NCBI RefSeq assembly: GCF_934636505.1
Contig: NZ_CAKUAL010000011.1
Location: forward strand, 1 to 44,271
Direction of reading: 5' to 3'
Length of the DNA stretch: 44,271 nt
From: an uncultured Ellagibacter sp.
GTDB taxonomy: Bacteria; Actinomycetota; Coriobacteriia; Coriobacteriales; Eggerthellaceae
Part shown: one piece after another, positions 36,378 to 43,531 of the stretch
Position numbering within the stretch: position 1 is the stretch's first letter
Layout of the letters: every line of letters begins with the position of its first letter
Program-made: the position numbers and the translations under genes
Notes under the pieces: generated by a model
What the model was told of the DNA's origin: nothing
Database searches by the model: none
The model's input: the letters and a program-made list of their open reading frames with translations, nothing else

Positions 36378-36393
36378 TGTTTCACGTGAAACA
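36378..36393. other. parS site 8
   Basis: Perfect parS in a 22-base palindrome (36375-36396), about 50 bases upstream of yedF. It is the most distant copy from oriC seen here, about 28 kb away. Confidence 0.95.
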
Positions 36394-36445
36394 AGCGCAA
36401 TTTACCGTGCCCGTATGTACGGGCCTCAGCAAGGAAGGATTCCCC

Positions 36446-37054
36446 ATGAAAATCCTCGACGGTTTTGGCAAGCAATGCCCTATGCCTCTCGTCATGGCGA
36501 AAAAGGAGCTCGACGCGGGCGCAACGGAGCTCGCTATCCAGGTCGATAACGAGACGGCCGTGAAAAACCTCACGCGTCTCGGAAAGAAGAAGAGCATGGC
36601 CACGTCGGTTGACGAGATCGAGGGCGGCTGGCTCATTACCTTCGGCGAGGGCGACGGCACCGAGGCTCCTGCCGTCATTTCCGAGGCGGGAAGCGCGTGC
36701 TCGACCACGGGCGGTTGCGGCTACTCCGTGTTCGTCGGCAAGGACTTCGTGGGCGACGGCGATCTCGAGCTCGGTCGCAACCTTATGAAGATGGCTCTCT
36801 ACACGCTTTCCGAGGCGGGCGATCCGCCGACGTCGCTTCTGTTCATGAACGCTGGCGTGAAGCTGGTAGCACCGGGAGAGGAGCAGGTCATCGAGGCGGT
36901 GAAAAAGCTCGAAGAGCAGGGCACCGAAGTACTCGTGTGCGGCACGTGCCTGAACTTTTTCGGCATTGCCGATGAGCTTTCCGTCGGCGAGGTTTCCAAC
37001 ATGTACGACATCCTCGAGCGTATGCGTGAGTCCGCGAAGACCATCACGCTGTAA
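36446..37054 (+). CDS. yedF: YedF-type selenium metabolism protein
   Basis: The 202-residue protein has an N-terminal TusA/SirA-like domain with the sulfur- or selenium-carrier Cys11 in C-P-M-P, and a C-terminal DsrE-like domain with C-G-T-C (Cys165, Cys168). This pair defines the YedF family, which in many genomes clusters with Sec biosynthesis genes and is thought to move selenium. The AAGGAAGG ribosome site fixes ATG 36446. It is divergent from selA and followed by a DUF3343 gene, which also co-occurs with Sec use. Confidence 0.9.
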   Translation: MKILDGFGKQCPMPLVMAKKELDAGATELAIQVDNETAVKNLTRLGKKKSMATSVDEIEGGWLITFGEGDGTEAPAVISEAGSACSTTGGCGYSVFVGKDFVGDGDLELGRNLMKMALYTLSEAGDPPTSLLFMNAGVKLVAPGEEQVIEAVKKLEEQGTEVLVCGTCLNFFGIADELSVGEVSNMYDILERMRESAKTITL

Positions 37055-37070
37055 TGGGGGGGGAACTCAG

Positions 37071-37331
37071 ATGGCGGACGCGCAACCATTCGTGCTCGCC
37101 TTCGACTCGACGCATGCCGCGATGGCGGCGCAAGCAGCCTTCAAGGCGGCGGGCGCCTCTTTTGCGCTCATCCCGACTCCGCGCGAGATCAGCGCGGGGT
37201 GCGGCATGTCGCTTAAGTTCAAGGCGGAAGGTGCGGCAGAGGCGCAAGCCTTCGTCGCCGATACCGTAACGGGCGATGCCGCGAAATGCGCAACGCTCTA
37301 CGAGGCGACAGGGTACACGAAGCTCTCGTAG
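37071..37331 (+). CDS. DUF3343 protein (putative Se/S carrier)
   Basis: The 86-residue protein matches the DUF3343 family: F-D-S-T-H-A-A-M near the start, L-I-P-T-P-R-E-I-S-A-G-C-G with Cys44, and S-L-K-F. The single Cys-Gly is the likely active site. The family is found together with YedF and selenium enzymes and is proposed to be a selenium or sulfur carrier. ATG 37071 follows the yedF stop by 16 bases and a G-rich ribosome site. Confidence 0.88.
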   Translation: MADAQPFVLAFDSTHAAMAAQAAFKAAGASFALIPTPREISAGCGMSLKFKAEGAAEAQAFVADTVTGDAAKCATLYEATGYTKLS

Positions 37332-37340
37332 TCGAACAAC

Positions 37341-37375
37341 AAGAAGGGGCCGAAATCGTTCGGCCCCTTCTTTGC
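37341..37375. terminator. Bidirectional terminator
   Basis: A perfect 14-base-pair stem AAGAAGGGGCCGAA/TTCGGCCCCTTCTT between the convergent DUF3343 and transporter genes. Confidence 0.85.
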
Positions 37376-37416
37376 ATGCTGAGGCAAGAAACCTCGGCAA
37401 TTTTCGGTTCTTTCCC

Positions 37417-38757
37417 CTATGCCTTCTGGGCAATCTCCTCGTTCATGCGGACGACGTCTGCGTCCTTGATCTTGAACAGGAAGACGAGGGGCACGAGGGA
37501 GATGAGCAGCAGCGCGAAGGGCAGCAGGAAGTAGACCTGGTTGATGCCCGCGACGGCGGCTGCGTCGAAGACGGTGGAGCTGGAGACGTAGCCGACGGCC
37601 GCGAGGGCGGCGGGCAGGATCATGGCGCGCAGGGTGACGCCGAGCTTGACGGCGACGGTCATGATGGACATGGTCGTGCCGGTGGTGTTCTCACCGGACT
37701 TCCAGTGGCTCCAGGTCGCGCACATGGAGTAGAGGTTGGCGGACAGGCCGTAGGCGAGGCCGAAGAGCACCTGGGAGACGAAGAGCAGCGCGTTGAGGGC
37801 GACGAAGCCGGGCTGGACGAAGAAGCAGATGCCGCAGATGACGGCCCAGCCGCCGACGCCGATCAGCGTGGTGTTCTTGGTGCCGATCTTCTTGGCGACG
37901 CGGGCGGCGATGAAGGAGCCGACGAAGCAGCCGATGAAGAAGACCATGAGGACGGTGCCGGCGGCCGCGGCGTCGCCCAGGACGACCTTGGCGTAGTAGG
38001 CGGTGCCGGCCGCGACGGTGTAGAAGGCGATCATGCGCAGGATGTCGTGGAGCACGACGCCGATCAGGTTGGGGTTGGTGACGATGTTCTTGCCCATGGC
38101 CTTGAAGGAGATCTTCTTGCCCTCGGACTTCGTCTCGGTGTCGTAGCCGGAGGTGACGCCGAAGCTGATGTACATGGCGATCATGTAGATGACGGACACG
38201 ATCGCGGCGCAGATGCTGTAGGCGTACACGCCGCTGACGAGCGCCGTCAGGCTGGTGGTGATCAGCGGGACCAGCTTGGCGGAGATGACGCGGCCCAGGG
38301 ATGCGCCGGCGCCGAGGCGGCCGGACAGGAAGGCGCGCTCGGAGGGGTCGTCAGTCAGGACATTGGTCATGGAGCGGACGCCCGCGTAGGTGATGTTCCA
38401 GCAGAAGTGGCTCCCGACGTAGCCGATCGAGATGATAATGGCGGCTGTGACGTCACCGCCGATCTTGGTGAAGCACAGGATGAAGAAGACCATGGCGATG
38501 GTCGGGGCGATGAGCAGCCAGGGGCGGTACTTGCCCTTCTTGAAGTGGAACTTGTCGATGAAGACGCCCGCGAGCAGCGCGGAGATGGTGTCGACGGCGG
38601 ACGCGCCGGTGGCGATGATGCCCGAGATGGCCAGCGGCAGCTGGGCGACGTCGGTCAAAAAGAACAGGAAGAACGTCGTCTCGAGCGTTGCGGCTATTGA
38701 GAAGCCTATCTCGGACACCCCCCAGACGGAACGAATGGCAGTGTTGATTCTTGGCAT
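37417..38757 (-). CDS. GPH-type (MelB-like) MFS transporter
   Basis: The 446-residue protein has about twelve hydrophobic segments. It shows the MelB/GPH family look: N-terminal S-E-I-G-F-S-I-A, D-x-I-S-A-L-L-A-G-V-F-I-D-K in loop 2-3, and K-G-K-Y-R-P-W-L-L. The family takes up sugars or related small molecules by cation symport. The substrate is unknown; context with a FucI-like gene suggests a sugar or sugar derivative. ATG 38757 has AGGAGGAG upstream. Codon use is extremely GC-rich at third positions (CTG and ATC dominate), like the FucI-like gene. Confidence 0.9.
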   Translation of the reverse strand: MPRINTAIRSVWGVSEIGFSIAATLETTFFLFFLTDVAQLPLAISGIIATGASAVDTISALLAGVFIDKFHFKKGKYRPWLLIAPTIAMVFFILCFTKIGGDVTAAIIISIGYVGSHFCWNITYAGVRSMTNVLTDDPSERAFLSGRLGAGASLGRVISAKLVPLITTSLTALVSGVYAYSICAAIVSVIYMIAMYISFGVTSGYDTETKSEGKKISFKAMGKNIVTNPNLIGVVLHDILRMIAFYTVAAGTAYYAKVVLGDAAAAGTVLMVFFIGCFVGSFIAARVAKKIGTKNTTLIGVGGWAVICGICFFVQPGFVALNALLFVSQVLFGLAYGLSANLYSMCATWSHWKSGENTTGTTMSIMTVAVKLGVTLRAMILPAALAAVGYVSSSTVFDAAAVAGINQVYFLLPFALLLISLVPLVFLFKIKDADVVRMNEEIAQKA

Positions 38758-39184
38758 GGTTCTCCTCCTTAGATTGGGCGCTATCCCCTTATGCGCCCGG
38801 TTTCCCGTGATGTATGTCAACCGCCTTTGCAGACGGGGTAAGCTTTTCGGAGGGGCAGGTTTTGGGATAAAGAACACCCGCCCCAGCGATGCTGCCCCTT
38901 CGTTGAAATTCGAGGGAAGAAGGGGCTTTTTGAGAGCGGAGGGGATGGTCTCTCGCTCGGGTTTAGCTTATAGACCTCGCGTACATGTGTCAGTGGGCAT
39001 GGGGCATACGAAAGAAATGGAACTTGTTGTGCTTCTTGCAAGGCGTGCACGATGAGGGCGAAATCTTATTGTGCATTTTGCATAATAAGATTATCGAAAA
39101 GCCTGGCTTTCGACTAAAGCAATCGGACGGGAGATAGGCCATTATGGGATACGGCACAATGGCTTTATCTGAGGGGAGTAGGTC
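38758..39184. other. 427-base regulatory region between transporter and regulator genes
   Basis: No gene is supported here. It contains the palindromic operator candidate at 39062-39092 and the ribosome site GAGGGGAG of the regulator. The 300 bases nearest the transporter show no clear motif to me. Confidence 0.6.
39062..39092. promoter_or_regulatory. Palindromic operator candidate, copy 1
   Basis: Two 14-base arms around a 3-base centre match with a single mismatch over 31 bases. The core TATTGTGCATTTTGCATAA (39067-39085) recurs exactly at 40758-40776. It lies 92 bases before the regulator start and about 305 bases from the transporter start. Confidence 0.75.
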
Positions 39185-40777
39185 ATGGGTGTTTCGCTGA
39201 ACATCATGAAGCGCGAACTTGAGGCTATGGGGAACGTCTCAATCTCGTCTGACGGGAGTCTTGATTTCGAAAATGCCCGTCTTTATCTGGGGGAATCGTC
39301 GATTGCGGGGGACGATATCCTCTACGTTTGCTCGACGAGCGAAGACTGCGAAAGCGTCCGAGGCTACGGCCGCCACGCAGCTTTCGTGGACCATCACGCG
39401 ACCAAGCCCGACCAGACCGCCGTGCTTTCCGTCACGGGGGGAGAGGGAACGCTCCAGGTATTCAACGCGTTGCTCGAAATCTTCTATCGATTCGGGATGT
39501 GGGAGCGCGATATGGACGCGGTGCTCGGCCGCGGCGGCGGGCTTCAAGAGCTTATGGACGTGAGCGAGAAGATGCTGCGCAACAACGTCGTCGTAGTGGA
39601 TCCGGCTCTCAAGCTTTTGGCCTACACCAAAGGAACTCCCTGTGACGATCCGATTACGATGGAGCTGATCGAGCACGGCTACCATACCGAGGAGAACATC
39701 CGGAAGTTCCAGCTGCACAAGCGCTTCAAGCCATGGGCGAAAGAGGACGGCTTCATCGTCAACGATACGCTCTCCATCTGCAAATACGTCACAATCGTAA
39801 AGTCGTTTAAAACCAAGACGACCTTCAGTCTCATCGTCGTTATGATGTGCAACGAGCTTCCCCCCTGCGACTATCTCTACGATACGTTCGACCTTTTCCT
39901 CTCGAGGGTCAAACGCATTGCCGAGCACGAATACCCGGAAGACAAACCCTCGGGTAACGCGGTCGACACGTTCCTTCATGATCTGCTTTTGGGCCGCGAG
40001 AGCAACGAGGCTATCATTCGCGAGCGATGTAAGCTCGTGGGTATTCCACCAGAAGCGCGGTTTTGCCTGTTCACGATTCCCGTCACCGAGGATATGTCTC
40101 CCTCGCGGCTTCTTTCCGACCTGGTCACGATGGTGGCACCGGCGAAAGTTGTCCTATTTGACGGCTGCGTTACGGTGCTGTGCTTCAACTGCCTCTCTCC
40201 GCAGTGCGCGCTGCATTGCGAGGTCGGTTCGTGCCCAAGGGGGCATAAATCCATCTCATCGCGCATCAACGAGCTCATGGAGAAAATGGACCTTATCTGC
40301 GGACGCAGCTCCAAGTTCACAAACCTCGCTAAGGCTTCCATTGCCTATCGACAGGCGCGCGAGGCTGCACGGCTTGGGGCGAAGGCCAAGCCGGGCGCTC
40401 ATAAGCTGCCGATTTCGTTCAACTGGAGCCGTATCTTCTCGTTCGATCGAGCCCAAATCGCCTTTATCGCCGACAAAATGGGAGATGACCTGCCGCTTTT
40501 GAATTCAACCTACGCGAGCGTCGTCGTTCGTTCTATCGCGAAAGACGACGCCGAGCGGGGCACTGGCAACTATCAGTTCCTCTACGAGTACCTCATGTGC
40601 GAGCGACGGGCGAACATCGTTGCCGAGAAACTCCACATGCATCGCAACAATGTGAAGTATCGCATCGACCGCATCGAGAGCATGTATGGCATCGACACGT
40701 CCGATCCCTCCCTTCGCTTCTCGTTGCTCTTCGCATACCGTTTCGACGACATCGAGTTTATGCAAAATGCACAATAG
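39185..40777 (+). CDS. PucR/CdaR-type transcriptional regulator
   Basis: The 530-residue protein ends in a PucR-type C-terminal helix-turn-helix (HTH_30), with A-N-I-V-A-E-K-L-H-M-H-R-N-N-V-K-Y-R followed by I-D-R-I-E-S-M-Y-G-I-D (about 475-510). The long N-terminal part has no domain I can name. Residues 1-130 may be a PurC-like sensor and the middle resembles GGDEF-related sequence. Such proteins are usually catabolic activators that sense a pathway compound. GAGGGGAG lies before the ATG. It sits between the transporter and the FucI-like gene; the last codons overlap the second operator copy. Confidence 0.88.
   Translation: MGVSLNIMKRELEAMGNVSISSDGSLDFENARLYLGESSIAGDDILYVCSTSEDCESVRGYGRHAAFVDHHATKPDQTAVLSVTGGEGTLQVFNALLEIFYRFGMWERDMDAVLGRGGGLQELMDVSEKMLRNNVVVVDPALKLLAYTKGTPCDDPITMELIEHGYHTEENIRKFQLHKRFKPWAKEDGFIVNDTLSICKYVTIVKSFKTKTTFSLIVVMMCNELPPCDYLYDTFDLFLSRVKRIAEHEYPEDKPSGNAVDTFLHDLLLGRESNEAIIRERCKLVGIPPEARFCLFTIPVTEDMSPSRLLSDLVTMVAPAKVVLFDGCVTVLCFNCLSPQCALHCEVGSCPRGHKSISSRINELMEKMDLICGRSSKFTNLAKASIAYRQAREAARLGAKAKPGAHKLPISFNWSRIFSFDRAQIAFIADKMGDDLPLLNSTYASVVVRSIAKDDAERGTGNYQFLYEYLMCERRANIVAEKLHMHRNNVKYRIDRIESMYGIDTSDPSLRFSLLFAYRFDDIEFMQNAQ
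40758..40776 (-). promoter_or_regulatory. Operator candidate, copy 2 (overlaps regulator 3' end)
   Basis: TATTGTGCATTTTGCATAA on the minus strand is identical over 19 bases to copy 1. It lies 119 bases upstream of the FucI-like start and codes the last residues of the regulator (M-Q-N-A-Q). Confidence 0.75.
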
Positions 40778-40894
40778 AATTCATCGAAGACGGTGATTCC
40801 AGCCCCATGATTTACGCTGCGGCGCGCCGTACTCTTCTCGATGTCAGCACGGCACGGGAGAGAGTGCCGCAGAACAGGGGAAAGGATAGTCATC

Positions 40895-42442
40895 ATGGCC
40901 ATCAAAAAACATGAGGAAATTCGTCTCAACGTGAAGCCGATTTTCTTGACGCTGTACCACGAGTACGTGTTCGAGGGACCGTGCCGCTTCGGCGAGGGCA
41001 TCCAGCTTGAGAAGGAATTCGACCTCCATATGGCCGCCGAGAAGTTCAAGGGTTGGTATGCCCAGCTCCAGGCCGCTATGCCGGAGAACGTCGTCAACCT
41101 GCTCGAGCCCGTCAAGGTCGAGCGCGACGAGAACTTCCTCACCAAAGACGAGATGATTGACAAGCTCGCCGAGGGCAGCGAAGAAGTCGACCTGTACTTC
41201 ATCGGGTATGCGAGCCGCCCCTATGATTTGGCCCTCGAGTTTGCACAGCGCGTCGGCAAGCCCTGCGCCATCACTCAGGCATGCTGCGCCTCCGCTATCA
41301 CGTCCGCCGAGTTCCTTGCCCGCGGCCTTGAGTTCTACTCCTTCGAGGATTGGGAGGACGCCACCGAGTACATGACCGTCCTGCGTGCCCGCAAGGTCAT
41401 GAAGGACTCGAAGATCCTCGCTGCGACCCGCATGACGAGCACCGTTTCTCCGAGCGCTCCCGATTCCATCATCGATCCCGAGAAGATCACCGCGAAGCTC
41501 GGCACGCGCATCCGCTACGTCTCCGCCCACGAGCTGCTTGACCAGATTTCCTACGACGACCCGATGTCGAACCACTGCACGCCGGGTCGCAAGGGCCTGA
41601 ACCTCACCGCCGAGGACGAGAAGATCATCGACAAGGAAACCGATGAGCTTATCAACGGCGCTGTCGAGTGCGACATGACGCGCGACATGGTCAAGAAGTC
41701 CGTCGAGGCCAACTACGGCATCAAGAAGTTCCTCGATTCCTACGAGTGCAACTGCTTCACCGCACCCTGCCCCGACCTGTGCGCAACCCGCCGTTTGAAC
41801 GAGAAGCAGTTCACGATGTGCCTGAACCACTCGCTCAACAACGAGCAGGGCATCCCCTCCGCGTGCGAGTACGACCTGGGCGCCGTGGTTTCCAAGCTGA
41901 TGCTGCAGGCCATCGGCCGCCGTCCGTCCTACATGGGCAACTGCTTCACGAGCCCGGTGCGCCACGGCGTGCGCGCTCAGCTCCCCAAGGCGCTGTTCTT
42001 CACGCCCGAGCATGTCGACCAGAAGATGGAAGAGCTCGGCGACGTCCCCAACGTCGTTCTGACCTTCCACTCCGTGCCGAACCGTCGTTGGGAATCCTTC
42101 GACGAGCCCTATCGCCCCTACGCTATTCGCCCGTTCGCCCGCTCCGGCTTCGGCGCGACCCTGCGCTACAAGTTCGAAGAGGACGCCGGTCAGACGATCA
42201 CGATGTGCCGCGTCGACCCGACTGTCGAGAAGCTCTTCGTCGCCAAGGGCAAGGTCCTCACTTCCATGGGCTACGATCAGACCAACTGCTCCATGGGCGT
42301 GTTCTTCCAGGTGAAGGACTCCAAGGACTTCTTCAAGAAGCAGGCTGCCATCGGCAACCACATGCCGCTCATCTACGGTGACTTCGAAGAGCAGATCATC
42401 GAGCTCGGCGAGCTGCTCGGTCTGGAAATCGTCCAGGCATAA
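40895..42442 (+). CDS. L-fucose isomerase-like protein with altered metal site
   Basis: The 515-residue protein has the FucI/AraA-type fold signs: the N-terminal Y-F-I-G-Y-A-S-R region, central A-C-E-Y-D-L-G-A-V-V, and G-N-H-M-P-L-I-Y-G-D near the C terminus. In E. coli FucI, Glu337, Asp361 and His528 bind Mn(II). Here Glu325 and His489 fit. The residue 24 positions after the Glu, where Asp361 would be, is Asn349 (M-G-N-C-F). Asp361 is also implicated in catalysis, so ordinary aldose-ketose isomerisation is doubtful. GGGGAAAGGA precedes ATG 40895. Strong GC3 codon bias suggests high expression. Confidence 0.82.
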   Translation: MAIKKHEEIRLNVKPIFLTLYHEYVFEGPCRFGEGIQLEKEFDLHMAAEKFKGWYAQLQAAMPENVVNLLEPVKVERDENFLTKDEMIDKLAEGSEEVDLYFIGYASRPYDLALEFAQRVGKPCAITQACCASAITSAEFLARGLEFYSFEDWEDATEYMTVLRARKVMKDSKILAATRMTSTVSPSAPDSIIDPEKITAKLGTRIRYVSAHELLDQISYDDPMSNHCTPGRKGLNLTAEDEKIIDKETDELINGAVECDMTRDMVKKSVEANYGIKKFLDSYECNCFTAPCPDLCATRRLNEKQFTMCLNHSLNNEQGIPSACEYDLGAVVSKLMLQAIGRRPSYMGNCFTSPVRHGVRAQLPKALFFTPEHVDQKMEELGDVPNVVLTFHSVPNRRWESFDEPYRPYAIRPFARSGFGATLRYKFEEDAGQTITMCRVDPTVEKLFVAKGKVLTSMGYDQTNCSMGVFFQVKDSKDFFKKQAAIGNHMPLIYGDFEEQIIELGELLGLEIVQA

Positions 42443-42480
42443 GTCAAGCCAACGAGAAGGCGTATCACGCGCCGAACGCC

Positions 42481-42521
42481 AAGCCCGCGGCGCCGCAATC
42501 GACGTCGCGGGCTTGTTCTTT
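42481..42521 (+). terminator. Terminator after the FucI-like gene
   Basis: A 9-base-pair stem AAGCCCGCG/CGCGGGCTT with a 16-base loop, then GTTCTTT. Moderate. Confidence 0.6.
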
Positions 42522-42555
42522 CCCGAGTTCGGGGCTCGGGTCGGCGAGAAAGGGG

Positions 42556-43017
42556 ATGGGGAACGTGAAGGCTCCTGACGAGATTCAGCAGGAATTTATC
42601 GACGGCTTCGTCGCCGCTGGTGACACGTTCGAGCAGTTCGACAACCTTTTGCGGCTATCGGCGCAGCTCGAGGAAATTCCCGAGGAGCGCAAAGTGAAAG
42701 AAGCGCTTGTGGAGGGGTGCCAGTCTCAGGTGTGGCTCTACCCCTCATGGGCGGGCGTGGCGCCGGGCGAGGGCTTCGCGCTTGAAGGCGACAGCGACAC
42801 GCTCATGGTGCGTGGTGTGATCTATCTGTTCCAGCAAATGTTCTCGGGACAAGATGCGCAGGCGATTATCGAGTGCCCCGTGCGTTTCGTGGAAGAGACG
42901 GAGCTTGCCTATATCTTCGATGCGCAGCGGCAGGCGGGCGTTTCCGCAATCGCCACCACGGTCAAAGAATTCGCGCGCAAGGCGCTTTCCGATAAGGAGG
43001 AACCTCATCATGGCTAG
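42556..43017 (+). CDS. sufE: SufE-family sulfur acceptor
   Basis: SufE takes persulfide sulfur from SufS for FeS cluster assembly. The 153-residue protein has the active-site Cys55 in V-E-G-C-Q-S-Q-V-W-L, the family signature, and a typical helical N terminus. ATG 42556 lies directly after GGGG; the in-frame GTG at 42565 has a better-spaced AGGGG and may be the true start. The stop overlaps the next gene by eight bases. A truncated SufS-type gene follows, supporting a SufS-SufE pair. Confidence 0.9.
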   Translation: MGNVKAPDEIQQEFIDGFVAAGDTFEQFDNLLRLSAQLEEIPEERKVKEALVEGCQSQVWLYPSWAGVAPGEGFALEGDSDTLMVRGVIYLFQQMFSGQDAQAIIECPVRFVEETELAYIFDAQRQAGVSAIATTVKEFARKALSDKEEPHHG

Positions 43018-43447
43018 CACGATGACGCTGAAAGACCGCCTCGATATCGCGGCAAAGGACGCGCAGGTCGCGCAGGATAAGATCACATCGGGCTTGCTCG
43101 ATCGCGAGGGATTCCGCCAGGAGGTGCGCAACTACACGCTCGCGAAGTTCTTCCTGACCGAAGACGAGGTGCAGGCTTTGGGCACGGAGGACATCTTGAA
43201 GCTCGCCGACGAGAGCGTTGAGAAGCTTTTGCGCCAAAACGACAAGAGCGTGAAGCTCGCGGAAGGCTCGACCACGTGCACCAACCAGAGCTCGACCGAC
43301 ATCAAGAAGGTGCTTTTGTCCTTGACGCTCCAGCGTGCGCTGAACGTGCGTTTCACTCCCGAGGAGTCGGCCAACCTCGAGACCATCACGCAGCTCGCCG
43401 ATGCGCTCTTCGATGCGAAGGACGACCCGAGCCTGCGCCGCGAGTAG
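43010..43447 (+). CDS. Hypothetical protein between sufE and sufS
   Basis: I do not recognise this 145-residue acidic protein. It starts at ATG 43010, with AAGGAGG upstream, overlapping sufE, so it is co-translated. It is mostly helical. The C-terminal half (V-L-L-S-L-T-L-Q-R-A-L-N-V-R-F, then L-E-T-I-T-Q-L-A-D-A-L-F) faintly resembles an acyl carrier protein but lacks the phosphopantetheine Ser motif DSL. A role beside SufS/SufE is inferred from context only. Confidence 0.65.
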   Translation: MASTMTLKDRLDIAAKDAQVAQDKITSGLLDREGFRQEVRNYTLAKFFLTEDEVQALGTEDILKLADESVEKLLRQNDKSVKLAEGSTTCTNQSSTDIKKVLLSLTLQRALNVRFTPEESANLETITQLADALFDAKDDPSLRRE

Positions 43448-43531
43448 GTGTAGCATAGGGGGCGATGCGCGCGGACGACGTTTCAAGCGCGACGGCGCGG
43501 CGCGCGAGGTGAAGGCAGCAAGGGGGCGGCA

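Noticed and set aside
37276..38700. A 474-codon open frame antisense to the transporter, rich in Asp, Gly and His.
   Set aside because: It is a by-product of the extreme GC3 bias of the transporter; composition is not protein-like and it has no homology I recognise.
40844..42361. A 505-codon open frame antisense to the FucI-like gene.
   Set aside because: Shadow of a GC3-biased gene; no ribosome site and no domain.
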